From positions 91,791,676-91,855,675 of the forward strand of contig CM050449.1 in assembly GCA_027563935.2 (NCBI GenBank): a stretch of 64,000 nt of DNA, in the 5' to 3' direction. The stretch is from Costus lasius (Eukaryota; Streptophyta; Magnoliopsida; Zingiberales; Costaceae). This document shows positions 54,013-64,000 of this stretch, piece by piece. Position 1 is the first letter of the stretch; every line of letters begins with the position of its first letter. The notes under the pieces were generated by a model that was not told where the DNA came from, ran no database searches, and saw nothing but the letters and a program-made list of their open reading frames with translations. The translations under genes were made by a program, and so were the position numbers.

Positions 54013-57005
54013 ACTATAACATTTGATTTGTATGAAAATTTATCTGAAATTAGTGAAGTTATGTCGCGTAGAATGTCCAGTTCATAGTCGAACTTATGAT
54101 GTTATTGTTGAACTTATGATGGTAATGTTGAATTTTGTCAAATATAGTCAAATTTGACTGAATTTTGATCGAAACTTACATGACACCAATGAAATAGTAT
54201 CAATTATAGTGAATTTATTTCTATGAATATTTGCACATGATTTTATTGCTGAACTTCATAAGTATATGCATATGAATTTTGATCAAAACTTGCATGACCC
54301 AAACTTTCATGGAGCTAGCTGAAATAGTGTTATGTGACTTGGTATGACTTGGACACAATAATATTTAATTTATATATTTTTTTTCAATCTCTAATTCCCT
54401 GTTTTTTGTTAATTGATGATACCATTAAACTTCTTCTCATTTTGTTGAACTTAACCCAACTTGACCCAAACCTAGGGTAATGAATAGACATGTTGTCATG
54501 TGACTTGGATACAATAGTACTTAATTTATACATTTTTTAATCTCTAATTCTCTATTTTTTTTTAATTGATGATATCATCAAACTTCTTTTCAGTTCGTCG
54601 AACTTGACCCAAATCTAACCCCAAACTTGACCCAACTTGACCCAAACCTGAGGGTAATGAATGAACATGTTGTCATGTGACTTGGATACAATAATACTTA
54701 ATTTATATATTTTTTTAAATTTTTAATTCCCTATTTTTGTTAATTGATGAAATTGTCGAACTTCTTCTCATTTCGTCGAACTTGACCCGAACTTGACTCA
54801 AACCTGGGGGTAATGAATGGACATGTTGTCATGTGGCTTAGATACAATAGTACTTAATTTATACATTTTTTTCAATCTCTAATTTCCTGTTTTCGTTAAT
54901 CGATGATATTGTCAAACTTATTCTCATTTCGTCGAACTTGATCCAAACCTAATCCAAACTTGACCTAAACCTGGGGGTAATGAATGGACATGTTGTCATG
55001 TGACTTGGATACAAAAGTACTTAATTTATATATTTTTTTCAATCTTTAATTCCCTGTTTTTGTTAATTGATGATATCATCGAACTTCTTCTCATTTCGTC
55101 GAACTTGACCCAAACCTGGGGGTAATGAATAGACATGTTATCATGTGACTTGGATACAATAGTATTTCATTTATATATATTTTTTTCAATCTCTAATTCT
55201 CTATTTGTTGGTAAACCCCGGTGATATTTTATAATTTTACACAGAGATTACATTTGCACAGCGAAAGAATATCCCCGAAACAGGCCGGTCCCAAAAACCC
55301 AGTGAAGATCGTCTTGCGAGGGAGTCGACACGATGAGATAGAAAATACCTTAGGGGCAAGATGAGGCCGATGTTGAGGTAGGCGCCCAAGCGTTCGCCCT
55401 CTGCAGTCTCGCATACATGGATGCCTCGAGCTCTCTTCTTCCTCACCCGGTGCTAGCCTCGGGAAGAAGATCCAAGCCTTAGGTGCTCCTTCTCCTATGC
55501 TTGCGCCACCTCCAAGGATGAAGCGCCAATGATGGACAAGGGAGGGAGAGGTAGCCGCCAAGCTTTAACTCCTTTTCTATACTTGCGCCACCTTCAAGGA
55601 AGGTGTGCCAAGATGAAGAAAGGGGATGAAGACACCAAGCTTTGTTCCTTCTTACGCCAAGAGAAGGAGGAGGGAAAAAGCTTGCGGCTAGGGAAGATGC
55701 GCTGCTCTCTTCTTGCTCTCGCCCCTCAAGTCTTGCTCACGCCAATTAGAATTGCGCAAGGGGCTCACGCATGCATCTATTATATAGATGCAAGAGGTGG
55801 TGGCAAGAAAAAGGTGTGGAGGCGCAATAATCATGAAGGATGCGGCTAGGGTTGAATGAGGGAGCAATTAGGGTTTAGGGTTTGGAAAGTCTCCAAGACT
55901 TTACCATAAACTCTTCCTAATTTCCCATATGCGCCAAGGACCTTCCTAAGAAGTCCTTCAAGCCATATCAGCCCCAAGACTTGCCATAAAGGCAAGCATA
56001 CCATCAAAGGATGAGGGGGGAGGCGCCTAAAGCTTCCTAAAGAAGCAAAATCGCCCACTCCACCCCATTATGCCCCTAGGCGCCAATAGGGTGGAGACTT
56101 CTCCCCATTATACCCTTTTAGTCCATTGTCTCTTCATGACAACTTGTTATTGGGCCTCATTGGATAATGAGCAAGCACAAACTTCATTACATGGGTTGAT
56201 TAAGCTATTGGATCCAATCCAATGCAACCCTAATCCAAATGTGACCAATCTTGGTCAATTTAGGGTCAACCTGCCAAAAATAAAGTTTGGCTCCAATAAC
56301 TATCTTCCATCTCATCAGGCCCATTGGCGCTGATGAAATCTCCAAAATAGATCCAAGTCATCTAATAACTCGATCATAAGGCTTCCCGATCAATACGAAA
56401 ACTCGAGTATCAAGGTGTGCGACCCTGTAGGTTCCTTTGACGTTGGCAGTGCTGACCTAAGGTCACCACAAACAGTGAGTGGCACCTAGCAGTGCATCGC
56501 TGCTACCCAAGTCATCGGAATGGATATTGACATCGACATCCCCATCATCGCAACTAGGTACAGATGCATTACAGTCTCTTTGCCGAACTGATATCCGATT
56601 CGACAAATGTGTCATCACTTGTTTTCACCCAATCTCATGGTTATGACTAAATCAGGTTGTCACCTGGGTATGGCCATACACTTTCAGTTATATAACCATA
56701 GAGGAGCTCCATGGATATCAAGCTTCCCTTAGGAAGGGGCAAATCCTCTATCTGTCCATTGACCTTCTCATATGGGTCGTGACATGCTCAATGACAACCA
56801 TTATTACCTCTCAACTATGGCGAGGTATTAGGTTGTATCAAAGCATATCCTTAACCATATAGAATGGTCAATGACCTCAAGTCAAGGGATCAATGCATCT
56901 CCTGTCACTTGTGAGGATAATTCATGACACCAAGAAATTGCCTCACAGCGGGTCGGTCCAGTATATCCACCACTGATATACCCATATGTCTGCGTTAGCA
57001 CCTCA

Positions 57006-59341
57006 TGTTATAACCAAAGAAAGTATTTTTTAGAAAACTCAAAATTTATATTTTTATAATTTTTATCACTTTTCTAGAATTTTTTAGAATTTTAAAAGGT
57101 TTTAAAATTTGATTTTTTATAAAAAAAATTTGATTTGCGATCGCGGGGGCTCAAACCCGCATCGTGCGTAAGTAAACAACGTCGCCTAACCATCGGGCTA
57201 ATTCGCATTTTAATATTAATTCGTAGCGGGTTTTATTTATTTACGTTTTGATTTAAATTAGGGCGACGAGAGAACTCGTCGTCTTCCCCGATCTTTGCGG
57301 CGATCGATTCGCCGTCGCGTTCTCACCGTTCACGAATGCGTTTTACCTCTATATTAGAGGGCTTCTGCTCTCGTTGATGCGAATCATACCCTTGAGCATC
57401 TTCGAGCCTCGAAGCTCCGCTAGGAACGAGACATAACGCTCGAACCAGTCGCCGGAGTTCGAGCGGCGCCGCCACAAGTTCCAGCCTTCCAGTGCCTTCA
57501 TTGACCCGAGTTTTCTGTTTTGGGCTACGATACAACATCGTAACAAGGTATACTTCCTTTCCTGAAGCTTTCGTGAAGTTCCGATCGGTTTTGGTTAAGT
57601 TTTGAGTATCGACTGCGATGGTGCCACCGTCGATACTTTCGCCTGCTTCGAGAGCTTCGACCGTGCGTCAAAAGCTCGCTCAAGCCGGTCATAGAGCTTC
57701 GTTTCGTCGTCAGAAGTCTTTTGGAGGAATTTGGAGTCGATCCGATGTTCGACGCGTCCTCGCGAGCTCGCCGGCGCAAGCAGCGGACGCAAGTCCGACG
57801 ACCTTGCGCGGAGACGATCGGGCGGCACGGGCGAACGACCGGTTCAAGTTTGATTTAGGGTTTTGAGCGGTTTATTTAGAAATAAACCGGCTCATTATGT
57901 TGCAATCGATTTGAACCGGTTCAACAGTGGTGAACGATTCAATTTCAATTTCGGCTCAGTTCTTGAATTCTGACCAGTTCGACCCTGATTCGGTCAAATC
58001 CTGGTCGGTTCAGGTAGCCGTTGGAAAGCTTATGAAATTTCCCATCTAATGATAATCTGTGTAGCTTTATATGAGTTGTATATTTTGTGTAATTTAAGTT
58101 CCAAGCGTCGGTCTGGCTTGGTTCAGGGTAAATCTGGTCGCTTCACTGCAATTCTGTTCGGTTCAGTGGGCTTTAGGTCCGGTTCATATCATCTAAGAGT
58201 GGTTCTCTAGGTTTAGGGTTATGTTCTACATGTTGGTAGCCTTAGTTTTCAAGTTATAATGTTTATTAATAGAGTTCATGTACAAATTTATGTTACAGAG
58301 TGGTTGATCCATTATTCGGCTTGATAGACAAATTATTGACTTTTCAAAAGGATTCAGAATAACAACATTTGAGGTAGGAATCTTACCCTACTCCTTTGTT
58401 ACAGTGTCAAGAACTTATAGGATTTGTCGCTTATTCCTTTGATTTGATTATGATGCATATATTAGAATTAATTAACCCTGATATCTGTTTGATTCACCTG
58501 CTTGGTTTGTTTCTGAAATTCCTGTTGAATTCAATTATCTTGTTTATTTGGTCATATTCTATTTCTATATGAATGGTTAACAAACTTGTTTTGAGATATC
58601 CGATATATTGGCTTATGATCATGGTTGAACAATTGTGTATCTGTGATATTGACACATGAGTATGTGGAACTATTGTAAATCTGTAATGATATATATTGAC
58701 CTCTGACCTGGATGATTTATTCTCCTGTGGCCTGTTTATCTAAGTTATAGTTCCGACGCGTATCGGACTATCTGAGATGCCGGTACGGCATCACCAATTG
58801 TCTTGAGGACAATACTACGGATGTCAGTGTTGGACGCAACACTCCGGGCTGTTTAGGACAATCGTTCCATTGCATGAGCAACTGTGGAAACACTCTGAAA
58901 ATGAATGCGGCTCTTAAGTGAGATCTGTTGGCCAGCTTGATGATTTGCACGACATTCTTATATTATTTGTATATCATTGTTTCAGTGATTGTATTATCCT
59001 GTTATTTGATCCCCTCACCATGTTTGTTGATTCCTACTTAGCATTTCTACTAACCCCCTTTATTTCCCTTCCAGGTACAGAGTTAGCTTCTGGGAGGGAT
59101 AGAGTAGATAGTAGATACCAGTGCGAGTTGCGATAGTAATTTTAGTTTTATTTCAGTTGAGCTATGTACATCTTGAATAGTATATTTTAGAGTTTGTGTT
59201 ATAAAACTGTTGATGTTAAATCTGGATTGTTCAATTAAATAAAGGATATGTGATTATTGTAGTTCTCTGGTTCCTATCAATATTGTTACTCCCTGGGGAA
59301 CCCTGAGCTAGGAATAGCCGGCTTCCCGCCGGGGCGTGACA
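57006..59341 (+). mobile_element. 5' LTR of element E
   Basis: It is 2336 bp, starts TGTTATAACC and ends GCGTGACA. It is closely similar to 60946-63289 throughout, with more changes in the first 300 bp. It includes a tRNA-like sequence (57136-57207), a possible TATA region (CTCTATATTAGAGG, about 57343) and the conserved end AGCCGGCTTCCCGCCGGGGC. Confidence 0.92.
57136..57207 (-). tRNA. tRNA-like sequence in 5' LTR E (probable relic)
   Basis: On the minus strand the 72 nt have acceptor arms TGCGAAT and GATCGCA (five Watson-Crick pairs, one G-T, one mismatch). A three-pair D stem is GCC/GGC around CGATGGTTA, a seven-base anticodon loop GTTTACT has T at position 33, and the T stem is GCGGG/CCCGC. 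The A box TAGCCCGATGG and B box GGTTTGAGCCC each differ from consensus at one place. The anticodon stem pairs at three of five and the T loop has one extra base, so it is unlikely to be a working tRNA. Confidence 0.45.
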
Positions 59342-59348
59342 ATTTTAA

Positions 59349-59360
59349 TGGTATCAGAGC
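59349..59360 (+). other. Initiator tRNA-Met primer-binding site of element E
   Basis: TGGTATCAGAGC is the standard complement of the 3' end of plant initiator tRNA-Met. It lies seven bases after the LTR. Confidence 0.93.
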
Positions 59361-59525
59361 TATAGGTTCAGAGGTATAGGTTTCTGTGGACCCATAATCC
59401 ACAGGTCAGAGCTATAGGTTCAATAAAAAAGCCTAAGGATATAGGAACCTTAGGACTAGGATTGGGTTAAGGTTAGAATAAATGAATAAGTATATATTTA
59501 GTAACATATTCTTTTGATTGACAGG

Positions 59526-60859
59526 ATGACACCAAAAACTAGAGGCAGAACAATCCCAAGTCAAGGAAGTAGAGGACGTGGAGGTGGAAGTCAGAGGGTG
59601 AGTGCCCACAGCATTGGAGAAGCTAGAAACCCTCCTGAAGCTGAGGTACAGTTACCTCAAAACTTACCTAGAGCCCCTACAAGAAGAAGAAGTGGGTATG
59701 AAGCCTCAGTACTCTTAGAAGCAGTACTCAAAACTTACCACATGTTTCCTCTGTAGTACAAGCAGTAGTAAGGGATGAGGGTGAATCTTCATCTCGATCA
59801 TTGGTACCACAACCAGTAGTAAATCAGCTAGTTAGGTCAGCTAACGTATTGATGCGGTTCTCACTGTTAGGGAAAGATCGATTTGGTGATTTTATAGGAA
59901 CTACTGACCCTTGGATTGCTAGAGATTGGTTATTAAAAGTAGAGCAAACCTTTAGGGTACTAGGATGTCCAGATGAACAAAAGGTGGAATTGGCCACATA
60001 TTTCTTATCTGATAGAGCTGGAACATGGTGGTCTGGTATGAGAGTTACTTTTGGAAATGACCCTATCTCTTGGACTGATTTTAGAGGTGCATTCTTTGAG
60101 AAATATTTTTCAGAATCTTTTCAGGATAGCCAAATGCAAGAGTTCCTAAATTTAAAACAAGGGAAAAAGATAGTAAATATTTATGTAACTGATTTTGAGA
60201 GATTATCTGATTTATTTCCAGAATTAATAACCACTGAAAGGAGAAAATGCCAACTCTTTATTTATGGATTACACCATACAATAAAGGAACAGATGAACAC
60301 CATTCCATTATATAGTTTTCAATCAGTGGTTAATACAACATTCAGGATATAGGCTTCTTTGATAGATGTGGCTAAACAAAAATAAATTGATGAGGTACAA
60401 GAATTAGCAGAACAGAGAAAAGTGAATCAGACAACTAGATCAGTAGAGGAAAGAACCTATGATAACAGAGGGAAAAGATCTAGAGCAGTATTCAATAACC
60501 ATCAGAGACTTGTACATTCTTCCTATGCACCAAGCCTAAATTCAGCAGGGTCTGTAAGAAAATGCTTTAAGTGTAATCAAGAAGGGCACATGGCTAATGT
60601 ATGCCCTTCCAATGAGATTCAGTGCAACTATTGCAAAGGTTGGGGTCATTATAAGGTAGATTGCCCACGGAGAGGATTTCAACCCCCACAACAAAGCTAT
60701 CAGCATAGCTCTAGACCGAGGACTTATCAGGAGAGAGCTGGTCAGGTTAATCAGTCACCCCAGAGAGGACCTCAGCAGCAATCTGCAGCTCCAGCAAGAG
60801 TTTATGCAGTGACTCAGCAGACTCAACAGGAAACTCAGCAGAGGCCGGACTTGGTGTAA
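59526..60859 (+). pseudogene. Tekay-like gag of element E, broken
   Basis: This is the capsid and nucleocapsid protein. The start is MTPKTRGR at 59526; a frameshift near 59715 moves to the frame of the main domain. The Retrotrans_gag domain (about 59930-60340) has DPWIARDWLLKVEQTFRVL, LATYFLSDRAGTWW and FFEKYFSESFQDSQMQEF. Stops lie at 60350-60352 (TAG) and 60383-60385 (TAA). Two CCHC knuckles follow, CFKCNQEGHMANVC and CNYCKGWGHYKVDC (about 60563-60670), then a Gln-rich tail with VYAVTQQTQQ, ending at 60859. In full-length relatives the same Gln-rich tail leads straight into protease, which is absent. Confidence 0.9.
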
Positions 60860-60930
60860 TTTTTATTTCATAGTTATTTAGTAATAATGCTATTTTTGTA
60901 TACTTTGAATTTGGAGGACCAAATTCTTTT

Positions 60931-60945
60931 TAAAGGGGTGAATAA
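60931..60945 (+). other. Polypurine tract region of element E
   Basis: TAAAGGGGTGAATAA lies directly before the 3' LTR. The position and the preceding CAAATTCTTTT match the second-strand primer site of Tekay-type elements, though the G run is shorter than usual. Confidence 0.65.
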
Positions 60946-63289
60946 TGTTATAACCAAAGAAAATATTTTTTAGAAAATTCAAAATTTATATTTTTATAAT
61001 TTTTATGATTTTTCTAAAATTTTTTAGAATTTTAAAAGGTTTTAAAATTTGATTTTTATAAAAAAATTTGATTTGCGATCGCAGGGGCTCGAATCCGCAT
61101 CGCGCGTAAGCAAACATTGCCGCCTAACCATCGGGCTAATTCGCATTTTAATATTAATTCGCAACGGGTTTTATTTATTTACGTTTTGATTTAAATTAGG
61201 GCGACGAGCGAACTCGTCGTCTTCCCCAATCTTTGCGGCGATCGATTCGCCGCCGCGTTCTCACCGTTCACGAACGCGTTTTACCTCTATATTAGAGGGC
61301 TTCTGCTCTCGTTGATGCGAATCATACCCTTGAGCATCTTCGAGCCTCGAAGCGCCGCCAGGAACGAGAAATAACGCTTGAACCAATCGTCAGAGTTCGA
61401 GCAGTGCCGCCACAAGTTCCAACCTTCCAGCGCCTTCATCGACCGGAGTTTTCTGTTCTGGGCTACGATACAACATCGTAACAAGGTATACTTCCTTTCC
61501 TGAAGTTTTCGTGAAGTTCTGATCGGTTTTGGTTAAGTTTTGAGTATCGACGGCGGCGATACTTTCGCTTGCTTCGAGAGCTTCGACCGTGCGTCGAAAG
61601 CTCGCCGAAGCCGGTCATAGAGCTTCGTTTCGTCGTCAGAAGTCTTCTGGAGAAATTTGGAGTCGATCCGATGTTCGACGCGTCCTTGCGAGCTTGCCGG
61701 CGCAAGCAGCAGGCGCAAGTCCGGTGGCCTTGCGCGGTGGCGATCGGGCAGCGCTGGCGAACGACCGGTTCAAGTTTGATTTAGGGTTTTGAGCGGTTTA
61801 TTTAGAAATAAACCGGCTCATTATGTTGAAATCGATTTGAACCGGTTCAACAGTGGTGAACGGTTCAATTTCAATTTCGGTTCAGTTCTTGAATTCTGAC
61901 CGGTTCGACCCTGATTCGGTTGAATCCTAGCCAGTTCATGTAGCCGTTGGAAAGCTTATGAAATTTCTCATCTAATGATAATCTGTGTAGCTTTATATGA
62001 GTTGTATATTTTGTGTAATTTAAGTTCCAAGTGTCGGTCTAACTTGGTTCAGGGTAAATCTGGTCGGTTCACTGCAATTCTGTTTGGTTCAGTGGACTTT
62101 AGGTCCGGTTCATATGATCTAAGAGTGGTTCTCTAGGTTTAGGGTTATGTTCTACATGTTGGTAGCTTTAGTTTTCAAGTTAGAATGTTTATTAATAGAG
62201 TTCATGTACAAATTTATGTTACAGAGTGGTTGATCCATTATTCGGCTTGTACCGTTTGATAGACAAATTATTGACTTTTCAAAAGGATTCAGAATAACAG
62301 CGTTTTGAGGTAGGAATCTTACCCTACTCCTTTGTTACAATGTCAAGAACTTATAGGATTTGTCGCTTATTCCTTTGATTTGATATATGATGCATATATT
62401 AGAATTAATTGACACTGATATCTGTTTGATTCACCTGCTTGGTTTGTTTCTGAAATTCCTGTTGAACTCAATTATCTTGTTTATTTGGTCATATTCTGTT
62501 TCTGAATGAATGGTTAACAAACCTATTTTGAGATATCCGATATATTGGCTTATGATCATGGTTGAACAATTGTGTATCTGTGATATTGACACATGAGTAT
62601 GTGGAACTGTTGTAAATCTGTAATGATAAAGTCGTGATATATATTGACCTCTGACCTGGATGATTTATTCTCCAGTGGTCTGTTTATCTAAGTTATAGTT
62701 TCGACGCGTATCAGACTATCTAAGATGCCGGTACGGCACCGCCAGTTGTCTTGAGGACAATACTACGGATGTCAGTGTTGGACACAACACTCCGGGCTGT
62801 TTAGGACAGTCGTTCCATTGCATGAGCAACTGTGGAAACACTCTGAAAATGAGTGCGGCTCTTCTGTGAGATCTGTTGGCCAGCTTGATGATTTGCACGA
62901 TATTCTTATATTATTTGTATATCATTGTTTCAGTCATTGTATTATCCTGTTATTTGATCCCCTCACCATGTTTGTTGATTCCTACTTAGCATTTATGCTA
63001 ACCCCCTTTATTTCTCTTCCAGGTACAGAGTTAGCTTCTGGGTGGGATAGAGTAGATAGTAGATAACAGCGCGAGTTGCGATAGTAATTTTAGTTTTATT
63101 TCAGTTGAGCTATGTACATCTTGAATAGTATGTTTTAGAGTTTATATTATAAAACTGTTGATGTTAAATCTGGATTGTTCAATTAAATAAAGGATATATG
63201 ATTATTGTAGTTCTCTGGTTCCTATCAATATTGTTACTCCCTAGGGAACCCTGAGCTAGGAATAGCCGGCTTCCCGCCGGGGCGTGACT
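60946..63289 (+). mobile_element. 3' LTR of element E
   Basis: It is 2344 bp, starts TGTTATAACC and ends GCGTGACT (the 5' copy ends ACA). It aligns end to end with the 5' LTR with small indels. It includes the second tRNA-like sequence (61074-61145). Confidence 0.92.
61074..61145 (-). tRNA. tRNA-like sequence in 3' LTR E (probable relic)
   Basis: It is the same 72 nt length as the copy in the 5' LTR. Acceptor arms are unchanged, the B box is GATTCGAGCCC and the D arm is identical. The anticodon loop is GTTTGCT and its stem pairs poorly. Differences between the two copies are mostly transitions. Confidence 0.42.
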
Positions 63290-63817
63290 CCTCGTGCCTA
63301 ACCAGCCCATATACCAGTCCACAAGTACCAGAGCTGTCTCATATCCACTCAAGTACATCGACTGGGGACAACCATTTGAGCACAGATCCAATCTGTCTCC
63401 AGGGACATTATTATGTAAGTACACAATCGTAGATGTAGACAAACATTGATAATGACAATGCCAGAATGATATATAAATATTAGTGTCAAGTAGTACAAAG
63501 ATGGACCAAAACTAGGTCTCAGGGCATACACACCAACACTGTTTTTGTTAATTGATGATATCGTCGAACTTCTTCTCATTTCGTCGAACTTCTTCTCATT
63601 TCGTTGAACTTCTTCTTATTTCGTCGAACTTGACCCAAATCTAACCCAAACCTTGGGGGTAATGAATGGACATGCTATCATGTGACTTAGATAAAATAGT
63701 ACTTAATTTATATATTGTTTTCAATATCTAATTCCATATTTTTTTGTTAATTGATGATATTGTCGAACTTTTTCTCATTTCATCGAACTTAACCCAAACC
63801 TAACCTAAACCTGTGGA

Positions 63818-64000
63818 TAAAGCAGTGTGTTGCAACAATGAGAAATTCTAGTTCAACTGAGAGCGATCCTCAGTGTGATATGGATGTGGAAGATGAATCT
63901 TTCACTGGAAAAAAAAAGCTAGTGTTTCTTATAGTAGATGTTAAATGAGTAGATTACACTCATTCATTGATAAGGTGTCAAGTGGATGTGATCTGAAGCA
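63818..64000 (+). other. Exon-like sequence at the right edge
   Basis: After the last minisatellite unit, AAAGCAG|TGTGTTGC could be a splice acceptor. ATG 63839 opens MRNSSSTESDPQCDMDVEDE, a serine- and acid-rich start, but the frame closes at 63944. If real, the exon would end near the A-rich run at 63911-63919 or the copy is broken. No family recognised. Confidence 0.3.

Larger units (their letters stand above)
57006..63289 (+). mobile_element. Gag-only Tekay-like Ty3/gypsy element E
   Basis: The order is LTR 57006-59341, initiator-Met primer site, gag, polypurine tract, LTR 60946-63289. Flanks CCTCA (57001-57005) and CCTCG (63290-63294) differ by one base. Protease, reverse transcriptase, RNase H and integrase are absent: gag stops at 60859 and only 86 bp separate it from the second LTR. 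The last internal segment, GGAGGACCAAATTCTTTTTA, is the usual 3' end of Tekay/Del chromoviruses. It can move only with enzymes from elsewhere. Confidence 0.9.
55206..63538 (-). mobile_element. Solo LTR F2, interrupted by element E
   Basis: On the minus strand it begins TGTTGGTGTGTATGCC (63538) and ends TTTACCAACA (55206). Flanks CTATT (55201-55205) and CTGTT (63539-63543) differ by one base. Its own sequence is 55206-57005 plus 63290-63538, about 2.05 kb. It supplies the segment missing from F1. No internal retroelement genes of its own are present. Confidence 0.88.
54335..63817 (+). repeat. Seven-unit minisatellite, split by solo LTR F2
   Basis: Units of about 145-177 bp start near 54335, 54499, 54676, 54832, 54999, 55144 and 63681. 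Each has TGTGACTTGGATACAATA, TTAATTTATA, AATCTCTAATTCCCTG, TTGTTAATTGATGATAT, CTTCTCATTTCGTCGAACTT, GACCCAAACCTGGGGGTAAT and GACATGTTGTCA. The sixth unit is cut at 55205 and resumes at 63539. Length differences come mainly from extra GACCCAAACTT or TCGAACTTCTTCTC words. Confidence 0.9.

Noticed and set aside
57323..57866. Frames in the LTR of element E, repeated in the 3' LTR at 61287-61792
   Set aside because: Both LTR copies carry them with frame-changing differences, and no domain is recognisable; treated as chance frames in LTR sequence.

Overview
This window is nuclear DNA from a flowering plant. It contains one intron-rich host gene with plant-type splice sites and a plant-specific product (an LSD1-type zinc-finger protein). 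Almost everything else is plant transposable elements: Athila-like and Tekay-like Ty3/gypsy retrotransposons, hAT and Mutator-like DNA elements, and solo LTRs. The species cannot be read from the sequence.

Left part (1-7941). A hAT element enters from the left edge on the minus strand. Its transposase is broken by four in-frame stops and its GC-rich terminus ends near 2410. After about 1.9 kb of unassigned DNA comes an Athila-like LTR (4302-6021) with a decayed tRNA-Asp primer site and a gag fragment that ends abruptly inside its zinc knuckle near 7036.

Centre (7942-32960). One old Athila-like element, called B here, spans about 25 kb because five other elements sit inside it. These are a 556-bp hAT MITE (10901-11456); a solo LTR called F1 (12536-20874) that itself contains a younger, pol-less Athila element called C (13261-19880); and two solo LTRs, D1 (23335-25024) and D2 (26918-28611). 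Target-site duplications and the reading frame on either side of F1 and D1 show that gag, protease, reverse transcriptase, RNase H, integrase and the third Athila ORF belong to one interrupted element. All its genes are pseudogenes.

Right-centre (32961-49680). Unassigned AT-rich DNA with a possible copia LTR start and two more hAT MITEs leads to the LSD1 homologue (38030-47896, plus strand). It has six small exons after a short first coding exon. Intron 3 is about 8 kb and holds a TRIM-like retroelement and two MULE-type MITEs.

Right part (49681-64000). GC-richer unassigned DNA with a 370-bp foldback element is followed by an exon-like block (about 53300-53790) and a minisatellite of seven units of about 145-177 bp. 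The sixth unit is split by solo LTR F2 (55206-63538, minus). F2 is in turn split by a gag-only Tekay-like element called E (57006-63289) whose two 2.34-kb LTRs each carry a 72-nt tRNA-like sequence on the minus strand.

The most unusual signal is a family of short hairpin units with a TACGG..CCGTA core and a period of about 60-70 bp. They are arrayed in the LTRs of all three Athila-like lineages here and also in the internal spacer of element B just upstream of its third ORF.
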